DNA of 50,001 nucleotides, from NCBI GenBank assembly GCA_003151275.1, contig PLXC01000122.1, forward strand, positions 1 through 50,001. Direction: 5' to 3'. The stretch is from Candidatus Melainabacteria bacterium (GTDB lineage Bacteria > Cyanobacteriota > Vampirovibrionia > Obscuribacterales > Obscuribacteraceae). Positions 34,476-43,689 of the stretch are shown piece by piece. Numbering within the stretch: position 1 is the first letter of the stretch; each line of letters starts with the position of its first letter. Under the pieces are notes generated by a model. The model saw only the letters and a program-made list of their open reading frames with translations, did not search any database and was not told where the DNA came from. The position numbers and the translations under genes are program-made.

Positions 34476-36017
34476 TCAAGAATGAGAAATTTTTGCGCTC
34501 TCGGGTGAAGCTGTGAGCGATCTTGTGTGGGGTTTCTTTTTCGCTCGCAAAGCAGTTCTCCAGTTCTTGGTCAGAAGAAAGATTGCTGGACCAACAGCAC
34601 CCAGGAGCAAAACAAACAAGATTCCTGCGAATGCGGTGTGGGCGCAGAGCAAATAAGACAGTTGATCAATCGGTTTGTCAAACACGATCATTCCTTTGCT
34701 CTTATTCGCGGCTGGAGGAGCTGATGGTTTTTGATTCGCATTCAGAGCGAGTACCCCGTCATGAGCATTTGAAGTTTGAACCGGATTGCGAGCCCGATCG
34801 AAGGCACCGATAAGAAACTTTCGAGGTCCGGCACTAACACATACAATCATGCCACCATGCGGAACAATTCCTTGAACCTTGCACGCTTCCATCAAGCCGA
34901 CAACGTTTTCCTTTCCAGTTATTAGCAAAATCCTTTCGGTGTGTTTGGTAATTGGGTTGGTGTAATTGAGATCGTTGTGGTCGGCGGCAGATGGGTAGCG
35001 TCCGCGCTTTTTGAAGAAGTCTTGGGCCCAATTTCTCAGAGCGTAGATTTTTGCAACAACAGTGTTTTCGGGCTCAGAGATATCGTAGTAAGTGGTGTCA
35101 TTTTGGTCTTGCAATGCATATCCATTCCATCTCAATAACAGATTGTTTTGAGTCCAAATTGCAAACAGCACGCCACACACAGAACCTGGGCTGCCGTCGT
35201 AAATGACTACCGGCAATCTTCCGTGGCTGCCACCAATTCCGGTGAATTCCGCAGTGCCGTCTTGAGACCACGCCAGGGTGCTCGCGCCATCAAACGTCTT
35301 GAACGGCCATTTTAAGGTTTTAGACGGGCAATGAGTTTGGTTGACTGCACGAAAGTCATCATGAGATATGGGATTTGCCACCGTCGGGTAGGGATGAGTT
35401 TGCCACCAATATGCCGCATAGATCAGCATGCAGACCATTCCAGCTACCGAAACGGTGATAGACACGCGTGCGAGGAATTCTTCAACGCGCGCGCTCCCGA
35501 GTTTTTGCATGACAGTTTGAATCAAAGACACGAACGGATTTGACTCTTTGGTTATCTTCTTGTCTAAAGCCAATGCCCAAATTCCTTGCAGTGTTCGAGC
35601 GTGACGACCGCTTGCGAGTTGTGATGCAGCCTCAGAACTTTGTGCTGTCAACAAAACCGTTGACGTGAGAACATTTTTGGTATTTCCGCCACCCTCTAAT
35701 TCCGCCAGGGCTCGCAGCGCGCGTTCCAGGCGAAACAGGGTATGCATAGATTCCTCTGAGAGAGCGCCATTTTTTTCTTCCGCCAACTTCCGCGCTCTTT
35801 CATACTGCAGAAGCGCGTCTTGAAACCTTTTCAATCCGAAATTTGCATCGCCAATAGCGATATAACATGCAAGTTTGATTTTTGCGGCTGCTTGCTGATC
35901 GGCGGACTGTGTCCCGTCCAAAATCTTTTTTGCTAATTCAATGCAGTCGAGATACTCACGCTTTTGGAGTTTCTCCTCAAGTATTTGTAATCCGCTGTTT
36001 TGTTGCAAATCAACCAT
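34476..36017 (-). CDS. TPR-containing membrane protein of unknown function
   Basis: 513 aa. The N-terminus (about 10-115) is TPR-like (YLDCIELAKKILDG, FGLKRFQDALLQYERARKLAEE). There are two membrane helices, near 185-205 (VSITVSVAGMVCMLIYAAYW) and near 460-485 (FAGILFVLLLGAVGPAIFLLT). Between them is a probable periplasmic domain with WAQDFFKKRGRYPSAADHND, which recalls the region of pilin-like and type II secretion pseudopilin proteins where a GxYP string follows the helix. The TPR end would be cytoplasmic. It follows the MshEN-like gene by 15 bases, so the two form an operon. Function unknown. Confidence 0.75.
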   Translation of the reverse strand: MVDLQQNSGLQILEEKLQKREYLDCIELAKKILDGTQSADQQAAAKIKLACYIAIGDANFGLKRFQDALLQYERARKLAEEKNGALSEESMHTLFRLERALRALAELEGGGNTKNVLTSTVLLTAQSSEAASQLASGRHARTLQGIWALALDKKITKESNPFVSLIQTVMQKLGSARVEEFLARVSITVSVAGMVCMLIYAAYWWQTHPYPTVANPISHDDFRAVNQTHCPSKTLKWPFKTFDGASTLAWSQDGTAEFTGIGGSHGRLPVVIYDGSPGSVCGVLFAIWTQNNLLLRWNGYALQDQNDTTYYDISEPENTVVAKIYALRNWAQDFFKKRGRYPSAADHNDLNYTNPITKHTERILLITGKENVVGLMEACKVQGIVPHGGMIVCVSAGPRKFLIGAFDRARNPVQTSNAHDGVLALNANQKPSAPPAANKSKGMIVFDKPIDQLSYLLCAHTAFAGILFVLLLGAVGPAIFLLTKNWRTALRAKKKPHTRSLTASPESAKISHS

Positions 36018-36032
36018 GAGATCAGAGGCTCG

Positions 36033-36887
36033 CTAATAGGGAGGAGGCAGTATTCTTTTCGGATCCAATTTGCCTACTGCCTCGGCAAAGGTGAGATTCC
36101 CGGATTCGATTCGTCCTTGTGCGTTCAACGCTCGTTTAAGGTCCACTTCTGTAAGGGAGCCCTGCATCACCAGCGCTTCGCCAGTAAGCTTGCCTTTCCT
36201 GCGTCCTTCTTCCACTCCCGCAATCAATTGAAGAGGTGTGATTATCGTTGAAGCGACCAAAAGCTCGCCCAGACGACCCCCCTTAAACTTTATTTCTCTC
36301 GTGACCGGCTTTTTCGCTGCTTCCGGTCGAGCCAGACTTCCATCGGGCTTCTTGCACCGACTGAGCAAATCTACAGCTTCTTCAAAGGACATTCCGTCTT
36401 GCAATACCATTTGTTGGATCGAGAGGACATAATCAGCGGTGTCAGCTGTCATGACCTGCCTTTGAACCAGCACTGATAAAAACGGCAACTGGAAACCGAG
36501 GCACGTTGCAAACGCTTGTGTTTTCTGTTTGTCGCTAATCAATTCGGATTGCAGGAGAAGGTCACGCAACTGCCGAATGTTTTCATAGTAGGCGTAGTCC
36601 CATTCGACTTTGACCAGCGCATCTTCAATAGTGCATTGAGTTTCGCTTACGAGCTTCACTGCGCTGAAGGCTTGTAATTTCGGCAGTAGCCTTTCCTGCA
36701 TGTACAACTGACACAGAATGGCTCCGCGAACGACCTGAGGGGCTAATTTCGCCTGGCGGTACATATATTCGCCTGGCTCGATTCCGGCTGCCATGCAGGC
36801 AAGATTAAGCGCGGCCAAGTGCTCAGGCTCTAGGGAGAAACACTCTGACAGCAACTCAATTGTTGAAGGAACGGCTTCGAGCACCAT
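36033..36887 (-). CDS. MshEN-like (GspE N-terminal) domain protein
   Basis: 284 aa. The C-terminal part (about 205-270) matches the two-helix MshEN module of secretion and pilus ATPases: GGRLGELLVASTIITPLQLI, GVEEGRRKGKLTGEALVMQG, SLTEVDLKRALNAQ. In GspE/MshE this module binds partners or cyclic di-GMP. The rest (30-195) is all-helical and appears to contain weak repeats of the same pattern (CFSLEPEHLAALNLA, SELISDKQKTQAFA, QVMTADTADYVLS). No ATPase domain follows, so it is a stand-alone adaptor or nucleotide sensor. GGGGA six bases before the ATG. Operon with the TPR/membrane protein. Confidence 0.7.
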   Translation of the reverse strand: MVLEAVPSTIELLSECFSLEPEHLAALNLACMAAGIEPGEYMYRQAKLAPQVVRGAILCQLYMQERLLPKLQAFSAVKLVSETQCTIEDALVKVEWDYAYYENIRQLRDLLLQSELISDKQKTQAFATCLGFQLPFLSVLVQRQVMTADTADYVLSIQQMVLQDGMSFEEAVDLLSRCKKPDGSLARPEAAKKPVTREIKFKGGRLGELLVASTIITPLQLIAGVEEGRRKGKLTGEALVMQGSLTEVDLKRALNAQGRIESGNLTFAEAVGKLDPKRILPPPY

Positions 36888-37052
36888 GGACTATCCCCGA
36901 GATTCAACGAGATACTAGAAATTGTTATACCCAAGTGAGCACAAGCAGTCAATTGAGTGGCTGAACGAACGGCGTATCCGCCTTTGATCTTTTGGGTCGG
37001 ATGCTTTGTCAAGGAGAACGTTTGGTGAGAATGCCATTGATAAAGTATCGAA

Positions 37053-37667
37053 CTAAGCGTGGCTCAGTTCGTAATCCTCATCTTCCTCTTCTACAGTGAG
37101 ATCAAGTGCAACACCTTCGTAAATTGAAGTAATCGGCACCTCAAGAATTGAAGGTCGCGAAATTAGGACAAGACTGTTCGCTATGCCGAAACTGGAAACT
37201 TCCCAATGATTGTCGGAATCCCTTCGATAAGAATCGATTCGATATTTGTTTTGGTGAATCATCAAATATTGTTGAAGACTGTCTATCTGCTTGTAAGCAA
37301 TTAACTTCTCACGTCGATCTATATGCTTTGTCGATGGCGCAAGGACTTCGACAATCAGAACAGGTTGTTGCTTAATCACGCTTTCGGCGTCAAAAGGTTC
37401 ACATGTGACCATAATGTCAGGGTAATAAAAGCTATTCGCTTGCTGGATCTTTAATTTCATGTCGTTGATATATGCAAGACAGCCGCTACCTCTCAAGTGC
37501 GCATGAAGCATTGCGTAAATGTTGCCGCAAATGACGTTATGCGCGTCTGTGGCACCTGTCATTGCAAAAATCTGTCCATGAACGTATTCATGACGAACGA
37601 GAGCCTGCTCTTCGAGGGCCAGGTATTCATCTACACTTAGGTTTGGAATTTTGGCGAATTCTGACAT
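37053..37667 (-). CDS. Uma2-family (DUF820) putative restriction-endonuclease-like protein
   Basis: 204 aa, a typical family length. It has the PD-(D/E)xK-type core: LSVDEYLALEE, RHEYVHGQIFAMTGA, YYPDIMVTCEPF with the Asp, PVLIVEVLAPSTKHIDR with the Glu, and KLIAYKQIDSLQQYLMIHQ. The family is greatly expanded in cyanobacteria and relatives; many are predicted nucleases with no known role. GGAGG nine bases before the ATG. It appears monocistronic. The acidic C-terminal tail (TVEEEDEDYELSHA) is family-typical. Confidence 0.9.
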   Translation of the reverse strand: MSEFAKIPNLSVDEYLALEEQALVRHEYVHGQIFAMTGATDAHNVICGNIYAMLHAHLRGSGCLAYINDMKLKIQQANSFYYPDIMVTCEPFDAESVIKQQPVLIVEVLAPSTKHIDRREKLIAYKQIDSLQQYLMIHQNKYRIDSYRRDSDNHWEVSSFGIANSLVLISRPSILEVPITSIYEGVALDLTVEEEDEDYELSHA

Positions 37668-37710
37668 GTTCTAACGCCTCCGTGGACTCATATCATTATA
37701 TCCGAGGAAA

Positions 37711-38721
37711 TCAACGAGTCGTAAGATAGTCACTTGAAGATGACGGAGAGCTAGCCTCTCGCATCCAGCGTGCCACCATCTCCGTGACTTTCGTATCATA
37801 ATAATTCGTTTTGACTCGACCATATTCAAGAACGAGATGCTCACTGCGCAGGGCTATAAGTGTTTTGCGCTCGGTAGCGAGAATGGTGAAAATCTTCCAG
37901 GTGTCGTCAGGTTCGACTAGCTTGTCTAGAGTTCCCTGCAAGACGAGAACCGGCGTGGTCTTAATTTTACGAACAGCATCATCATTCCCATTCATAAACA
38001 GCTGGAACTTTATCAACTGCTCTGGCGATAAATCCATTCTGTTTAAGGGATCGGTCAGCCAAACTTTTCTCAATTCTGGGTTCTTCGTTGCTTGGTCGAC
38101 GATTCCTGTGCCAATGTCGAATTGCTTAAGTGGTCGAATTAAAACGTGCAGACCAACATCTAAGTCTTCTTTGCGTTGCTTATACCTTTGACCTCCTGGC
38201 GCCGACGAAATCAATCCATCTATTAGCTGCGGAAACTCTGAACACGCTTTGAGGACTATTGCGCCGCCCATAGATTCACCGAGCAGAAAAACTGGCAGTC
38301 CCGGATGGTCACTACGAATAGCTGATAACGTATGTTTTATGTCAGCCAGCGTACCTTCGAAATCTAGTTTGTCGCCATCTTTTTTCTTCATCCAAGCACC
38401 AAACCCACGCACATCGAAAGCGAAAACTAATATACCGTTTTGAGCCATGCGTGTACCAAAATCGTCAAACGCGCCACTGTTAAGACCCAACCCATGTATG
38501 CATAGCAGTGCGGCGCTCGGCTGGATGGTCTGATTGCTCCAGCTTTTAAAACCTGGCAAAGTCGGGCTGCCAGAATTGACGTCCTGCCGTTGACTTACTG
38601 CCACATCTGCTGGTTCGATTAATTGAGCAACTCCGTCGCTGGCACTACTGGCGGTGGCGCACATAATGAACAGTAGTGTGGCTGCTAATAGCTGAAAGGA
38701 TGGCATCGTAAAAATTTTCAT
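37711..38721 (-). CDS. secreted serine hydrolase (monoacylglycerol lipase / S33-type alpha/beta hydrolase)
   Basis: 336 aa from ATG 38719-38721, chosen because GGAG lies five bases upstream and a signal peptide follows (MKIFTMPSFQ ... CATASSA); upstream in-frame codons exist but lack these. Alpha/beta hydrolase landmarks: HGLGLNSGAFDDF (oxyanion), FDVRGFGAW, nucleophile Ser150 in GESMGG, VLQGTLDKLVEPDDTW (acid) and LRSEHLVLEYG (His). This pattern matches the lysophospholipase/monoacylglycerol lipase group. Acts outside the cytoplasm, perhaps on lipids or esters. It stands alone, 43 bases downstream of Uma2 on the same strand. Confidence 0.85.
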   Translation of the reverse strand: MKIFTMPSFQLLAATLLFIMCATASSASDGVAQLIEPADVAVSQRQDVNSGSPTLPGFKSWSNQTIQPSAALLCIHGLGLNSGAFDDFGTRMAQNGILVFAFDVRGFGAWMKKKDGDKLDFEGTLADIKHTLSAIRSDHPGLPVFLLGESMGGAIVLKACSEFPQLIDGLISSAPGGQRYKQRKEDLDVGLHVLIRPLKQFDIGTGIVDQATKNPELRKVWLTDPLNRMDLSPEQLIKFQLFMNGNDDAVRKIKTTPVLVLQGTLDKLVEPDDTWKIFTILATERKTLIALRSEHLVLEYGRVKTNYYDTKVTEMVARWMREASSPSSSSDYLTTR

Positions 38722-39072
38722 AAGCACTCCAAGTCTCTTTGGCGATAACAAGAATCGCCGCAGCGACAACAACCAACGACATGAATCTTGTGATTGGATT
38801 TTAACAGGAGTGTCGAGGGTCAATTAGCTCCTAAGAATTCAAGAGCGGAGCGCCAATGTGGAAGATCAATCCGCAACTGGTATATTTGACTGTTTCGGAC
38901 TGTTCCATGATGTTCATAATCAGGCAGTCCAGCAACATTGAGATATCATCGCCGACATGTCACCATATATAGTGCCAGCCTGGTTCAATCGTTTCCGAAA
39001 AACATTCCACTAGAGATTAGACTATAATTTTCATCCAGCAATAAATTGATCAGTTGTGAAGAGAGAGCCAAG
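38722..39072. other. 351-base divergent intergenic region
   Basis: Contains a TATAAT at 39023-39028 about 45 bases before the BNR gene (no clear -35 box), and an inverted repeat GGACTG (38897-38902) / CAGTCC (38925-38930). Nothing else recognised. Confidence 0.4.
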
Positions 39073-40305
39073 ATGAAGCAAAAAACGTTGTTGTCAATAG
39101 CATCCGTGATCAGTTTGAGCGCCGCAATCTGGGCTTACGGAGCTCAAGCAACCACCATTAACTTAGGCGACGGACACAATCCCGCCATATCTTCTGACGG
39201 TCAAGGTCACCTTTTCGTGGTCTTTGAAGGGGTCGACAACAACTCAGGATCTGCAGACATCTTCTATTCAAGCAGCAACGATGGAGGGCGAACCTGGACA
39301 AAACGATTAGATGTATCACCAACCGCAGGAGTGTCGACGCGCCCAAGAGTCGCGATTGAAAAGGGTGGCGCCATTGACGTGGTCTGGACTGACACCGCTT
39401 CTGGTGAAAATAGTCCGGACATTTTTTTCACTCGTTCTACTGATGGTGGACATACATGGAATAAACCCATCGACATCTCAAATACGCCAGGCATATCGAG
39501 TGATCCAGTGGTGGCTGTGGGGCAAGATAACACAATCCATGTGGTCTTTACCGACGACGGACGAGGAGATAGAAACAGAGACGTCTTTTATACTTCGTCC
39601 ACTGACGGAGGTAAGACCTGGTCTAAAGATCGATCACTGGAAAATGTCAGCAATACACCGGGAGATTCAAGTTCACCAGCCATCGCAGTCGGTGCAGACG
39701 GCATCGTTCACATTGCCTGGAAGGATGATTCTGCGGTGGACCAAATACCTCAGATCTATTATTCACAGCGTACTCAAAATGCCTGGTCAAATGCAGTAAA
39801 TGTCAGCAAGAGTCGACGTTACTCTTATCATCCGATCATCGCATGCGGAGCAACAGGACGAATCTACATCACATGGTCTGCCAGATCAAAACGGGAAGGC
39901 GCTGCCGATATCTGGTGCATTGGTTCGGCTAACAATGGTCCATTTACGCACCCCGCGCATGTCACAGATTCAGGATCAATATCGAGTGCAGCAGCTATGG
40001 CAGCCGACAGAGCCGATAGAGTCGCCGTTGTCTGGCCAAACAGAGCCCTTGGACTGAGCAATCCGAAAATCTGTTTGAGAATGCTATCGAATGATCTAAG
40101 TGGGTATTATGGCGATATGAAGTTTTCAAAATCGTCGGCGGTGCAAATGGCTCCAGATGTAGCAATCGACGGCAATAAATTAACCGTCGTTTGGGAAGAG
40201 CGCACGGACTTCACGACCCCGATCAAAGTCAGATCAATCGACCTTAGAAACACGCCAACCAGGATCGCAAAGAATGACGATAATAAACAAGGAAAGGGCA
40301 GGTGA
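39073..40305 (+). CDS. secreted BNR/Asp-box repeat protein (sialidase-like beta-propeller)
   Basis: 410 aa from ATG 39073 (GAGAG upstream, signal peptide ending AQAT). The body has repeated beta-propeller blades with Asp-box motifs S/T-x-D-G-G-x-T-W: SNDGGRTW, STDGGHTW and STDGGKTW, spaced about 50 residues, each followed by a blade ending such as VVWTDTASGEN, VVFTDDGRGD, IAWKDDSAVD. Bacterial BNR proteins include sialidases and carbohydrate-binding exoenzymes, but none of the sialidase Arg triad can be confirmed here, so an enzymatic role is not asserted. It starts a two-gene run with the LRR protein (24-base gap). Confidence 0.82.
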   Translation: MKQKTLLSIASVISLSAAIWAYGAQATTINLGDGHNPAISSDGQGHLFVVFEGVDNNSGSADIFYSSSNDGGRTWTKRLDVSPTAGVSTRPRVAIEKGGAIDVVWTDTASGENSPDIFFTRSTDGGHTWNKPIDISNTPGISSDPVVAVGQDNTIHVVFTDDGRGDRNRDVFYTSSTDGGKTWSKDRSLENVSNTPGDSSSPAIAVGADGIVHIAWKDDSAVDQIPQIYYSQRTQNAWSNAVNVSKSRRYSYHPIIACGATGRIYITWSARSKREGAADIWCIGSANNGPFTHPAHVTDSGSISSAAAMAADRADRVAVVWPNRALGLSNPKICLRMLSNDLSGYYGDMKFSKSSAVQMAPDVAIDGNKLTVVWEERTDFTTPIKVRSIDLRNTPTRIAKNDDNKQGKGR

Positions 40306-40329
40306 TCGGGACTACATCATCGCCCGGCA

Positions 40330-41256
40330 ATGGTGATGATGGCTAACACTTTTCTCGTGCCATTATCAATTGCGCTTGTGTGTGCTTTGGGTTTGGTTGC
40401 GCCTGTTGCCTTTGGCGCAGACAGTGGTGCAAGAATTCTTCAATTTCCGACGAACCATTCGTTTGGAACGATCAAAATTATGAAATTCAAAATAGCTCCT
40501 CTAGACGCCAAAGGGAAAGTAGAAATTCCTGCAGGCGCGAGAGTGGAATTGATAGTGGACTTCGACGCTACTCACGATCTTTCACCATTGAAAAATCTTC
40601 CACCAGATGCACTCTACAAGCTGACCTTGAAAAAGTTGGAAATTGATGACACACAACTCAAGAACCTTGAAAATCTCACAGGATTAGTTGATCTAGACCT
40701 TGAAGAGACTGATGTATCAGACGAGGGACTTCGCTGGTTTCACAAGTTGAATAAGCTTGATCGTTTGAAGCTGAGAGCGACGCTGGTTACTGGAAAGGGA
40801 CTCGTCCATTTGAAGCCGCTAACTAGCCTTAGTGATCTGAGCATCGCAAACGATTCCATAGGTGACGAAGGACTGGAAAATCTCGTCGGATTAAAAAAAC
40901 TGACGAGTCTTAATTTGAGTCGTTCTCGAGTTACGGATCAAGGGCTGAAGCGTCTTGCGCCGATGTCTCAGCTCCACAAACTTGATATCGAATTCAACAA
41001 AGTGACAGATTCCGGCATTGCTTCGCTCGTGAGTCTGAAGAATTTAAGAGAACTATTACTGTCCGACACTTTGGTGACTGCAGGCTGTATTAAGTATCTG
41101 CAGCAACTACCGTCTCTTATTCAAGTCATATACAGTGAAGGCAATTTTAACGCTCGTGATGCTGCGAAGCTTTCAGCAGCTCTTCCGCACTGCCATGTTG
41201 AGGAATACGTAAAACATCGCAAGGTGCAGTTCGAGCTCTTCGAGCCTCTTCATTAG
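40330..41256 (+). CDS. secreted leucine-rich-repeat protein
   Basis: 308 aa with a signal peptide (about 1-29, ending VAFGA). Residues 90-280 hold about eight LRRs of the 24-residue bacterial type (LTGLVDLDLEETDVSDEGLR, LTSLSDLSIANDSIGDEGLE, LKKLTSLNLSRSRVTDQGLK). Such domains bind proteins or glycans outside the cell. It follows the BNR protein by 24 bases and may be cotranscribed, giving two exported binding proteins. The start is uncertain: ATG 40330 is followed by two more ATGs within ten bases and there is no strong ribosome binding site. Confidence 0.8.
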   Translation: MVMMANTFLVPLSIALVCALGLVAPVAFGADSGARILQFPTNHSFGTIKIMKFKIAPLDAKGKVEIPAGARVELIVDFDATHDLSPLKNLPPDALYKLTLKKLEIDDTQLKNLENLTGLVDLDLEETDVSDEGLRWFHKLNKLDRLKLRATLVTGKGLVHLKPLTSLSDLSIANDSIGDEGLENLVGLKKLTSLNLSRSRVTDQGLKRLAPMSQLHKLDIEFNKVTDSGIASLVSLKNLRELLLSDTLVTAGCIKYLQQLPSLIQVIYSEGNFNARDAAKLSAALPHCHVEEYVKHRKVQFELFEPLH

Positions 41257-41348
41257 GCTAGTCGACGGAATCTCCCAAAGCAAGGGGGCAGGGGAAGGCA
41301 GGGTTGGCAAGAGTGTAATGTTAGAGTGGACTCAAGCCGGGTGTCAAA

Positions 41349-42116
41349 TTGCTCCAACTTAAACAGACGTTGTTCGAACGGTTTTATCCAGCCGTGCCAC
41401 CACGATCAATGTCGTATCTCAATATCTTTTTAGCCGCACTGATTATTTTGTGCAGCGTAGTTGTTGTTCTGGAAACCGAACCGACGTTGCTTGGTCCAAA
41501 TCAAACTTTGTTTTTCTATTTGGATTGCCTATTCGCTTGTGTTTTTTCAACTGAATACTTGATGCGCTTGTGGATTGTCGGCTGCGATCCCCGTTATGTT
41601 GGGATTACCGGTCGACTCAAATACATGGTTACACCTATGGCAATTATCGATTTGCTCTCAGTGGTGCCATTCTTCTTCGCTGCTTTCAGCAATAACATGT
41701 TTCTGCTTAGAGTCGCCAGGCTTTTTAGAATAATTACTTTGGCTAAATTCAGTCGCTTTTCGCGAGCGATGAATGAGTTTGCCGATGTAATCAAAACTCG
41801 AAGGTCGGAACTTCTTCTCAGTCTGGGAATCGTACTCGCTGTGCTCTTAATCGCATCGGCGATTATGTATGAAGTCGAGGGTGTTGAGCAGCCCGAAGCA
41901 TTCGGAAGCATTCCTAGAGCTCTTTGGTGGGGAGTCATGACTCTGACAACAGTTGGTTATGGCGATGTGTATCCAAGAACGGTGCTCGGAAAAATATGTT
42001 GTGGTGCCACTGCTCTTGCCGGAGTCGGTCTAATCGCTCTGCCAACTGGTATCATAGCCGCTGCTTTTACGGAGACGTTTGCGCGGATGCGAGAACAGGA
42101 GTTTGATGATGAGTAG
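41349..42116 (+). CDS. voltage-gated potassium channel (Kv-type, six TM)
   Basis: 255 aa. Six membrane segments; S4 has regularly spaced basic residues (Arg121, Arg124, Arg127, Lys133, Arg136, Arg139) and the selectivity filter is TVGYGD at 201-206, followed by the S6 helix GVGLIALPTGIIAAAFTETF. Start TTG 41349 is consistent with the N-terminal amphipathic helix FERFYPAVPPRS before S1 at about 23; GGGTG lies six bases upstream; ATG 41409 is the alternative. Cytoplasmic tail is short, with no RCK domain, so gating should be by voltage. Stands alone. Confidence 0.9.
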   Translation: MLQLKQTLFERFYPAVPPRSMSYLNIFLAALIILCSVVVVLETEPTLLGPNQTLFFYLDCLFACVFSTEYLMRLWIVGCDPRYVGITGRLKYMVTPMAIIDLLSVVPFFFAAFSNNMFLLRVARLFRIITLAKFSRFSRAMNEFADVIKTRRSELLLSLGIVLAVLLIASAIMYEVEGVEQPEAFGSIPRALWWGVMTLTTVGYGDVYPRTVLGKICCGATALAGVGLIALPTGIIAAAFTETFARMREQEFDDE

Positions 42117-42402
42117 TCCTGGTCACGCAGCAGATATAGGCGATAAGGTGATGCCAACCTTGATCTGGGGTTTTCCCCCAAGACATGCACGCCGATTTGC
42201 TTTACATTAGCTGTGGAGTCTTTTTTACAACTTACCAATTATCAATAACGTTCTCCGTGTTCCGCTCGGAACTGCCGTTTTCGCGGCTTTTGAAAAGCGG
42301 TTGCAGAACCGACGATGCTGCATGCTGTGGCGATCGTAGACTCCAGTGCGGTCGCCACCGCATGCGGTGCATCTCTTTTACTAATTTCACAGGTACAAAA
42401 AT

Positions 42403-43512
42403 ATGAACATACGAAACGTCGCTTTCTTATTCGCAATAACGTCTTTGATCAGTTCCAACACCAGCGCATCCCAAGTTTACGCGCAGGCGACGGGGTTCTC
42501 GACGGGGTTCTCGACGGGGTATCACGTCAGCCAACCATATTCATTCGGGAATCTTTCTCTATTCCTGATTAAAGGAGCCGACAAATCAAAGAACAAAGAG
42601 TATTTGACGTTGCCGGAGGCTATCGTTAAGAAGCAAGTTGTTGTGCGCGAGACGGGCAACGTGAACGTTCTGAAAATCGATAATCTTTCTAACGCAGCCA
42701 TATTCATTCAGTCAGGTGAAATCGTCAAGGGCGGGCGACAAGATCGCGCGCTCCAATCTGATATGTTGATTTCACCGCGCGCTCAGGGTGTCGATTTGCC
42801 CTGCTTTTGCGTCGAGCATGGACGATGGTCGGAACGCGTTGGCGAGAGCTCATCGCAATTTAACAGCGCCAGCGAATTTGTCGTCGGAAATAACATGCAG
42901 AAAGCGATAAAGAAAGACGCAGACCAAAGCAAGGTCTGGCAGCAAGTCCAAGCCAAGCAAGATCAACTCTCACGCACACTGACGAAGCCTGTTGCGTCAA
43001 ATGTTTCGCCTAGCAGTTTTCAACTGACGCTCGAGCAAAAGAGTGTAAAAGATGCAACGCAGATGCAATTCAATGCACTATCCGACGTGGTGAACAAAGA
43101 GAAGGATGCAATCGGATACGCGGTCGCTATAAATGGAAAAATTAGCAATGCCGACATTTATGGCTCCGGAGTATTGTTCAAGAAGCTCTGGCCTGGACTG
43201 CTGCGATCTGCTGTGATTGAGGCTGTTGCGCAACGAGGACAGTCTACAAAGAAACCACCGGACGGATCTGAGGTAAAAAGAGTGCTTGCCGGAGCCGAAC
43301 ATTTTAAGCCTATTCCATACGGCATGCCGGGAGCTCCATCGCTTCAGGGTGCGACCAACGGCTCAATTGGAGCGCAGGGACAAGACGCGACCTTCGTTAC
43401 CGGGGTGAACACCGCCGGCGCAGTGCGCCAGAGCTCGCCATTGGACTTCTTCTCTCAAACGACTGATAGCAAGTCTGGTGCTGTGATCCACCAAAACTTC
43501 ATTGGAAAATAG
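42403..43512 (+). CDS. secreted ARPP-1/DUF6569-type protein
   Basis: 369 aa with a signal peptide (about 1-28, ending QVYA). Residues 60-150 match the ARPP-1 (DUF6569) pattern: LTLPEAIVKKQVVVRETGNV, NAAIFIQSGEIVKGGRQDRA, LISPRAQGVDLPCFCVEHGRW. This domain was linked with ARG/rhodanese-phosphatase superfamily proteins but has no proven activity. Preceded by AGGT. Near the N-terminus is a tandem 12-base repeat (ttctcgacgggg, FSTG) at 42496-42519. The C-terminal 100 residues are Gly/Ser/Gln-rich and low complexity. Exported role unknown. Confidence 0.78.
   Translation: MNIRNVAFLFAITSLISSNTSASQVYAQATGFSTGFSTGYHVSQPYSFGNLSLFLIKGADKSKNKEYLTLPEAIVKKQVVVRETGNVNVLKIDNLSNAAIFIQSGEIVKGGRQDRALQSDMLISPRAQGVDLPCFCVEHGRWSERVGESSSQFNSASEFVVGNNMQKAIKKDADQSKVWQQVQAKQDQLSRTLTKPVASNVSPSSFQLTLEQKSVKDATQMQFNALSDVVNKEKDAIGYAVAINGKISNADIYGSGVLFKKLWPGLLRSAVIEAVAQRGQSTKKPPDGSEVKRVLAGAEHFKPIPYGMPGAPSLQGATNGSIGAQGQDATFVTGVNTAGAVRQSSPLDFFSQTTDSKSGAVIHQNFIGK
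42496..42519 (+). repeat. 12-bp tandem repeat in the ARPP-1-type gene
   Basis: ttctcgacgggg occurs twice in tandem, after an acggggttc lead-in, coding GFSTGFSTGY directly after the signal peptide. A site prone to length variation by slippage in steps of four codons. Confidence 0.6.
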
Positions 43513-43543
43513 GAGCTGAAAACCCTCGGAACCATCAAACTGA

Positions 43544-43581
43544 ACAAATTTTTGGAAATCTGTCCAATTCTTGGAATTTGT
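43544..43581. terminator. weak inverted repeat after the ARPP-1-type gene
   Basis: ACAAATT (43544-43550) and AATTTGT (43575-43581) with an inner TTGG/CCAA stem, 32 bases after the stop. AT-rich and without a T-run; may be a terminator or nothing. Confidence 0.3.
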
Positions 43582-43689
43582 GTATAGAGACGTACGATGC
43601 GATAGAACTAACAATCTTCGTATCTGCGAACCCTAGTGCTTGCCTCCCCTTTCCCAGATTTTCACTTCCGTTCAGGAAGGAGTTTTACC

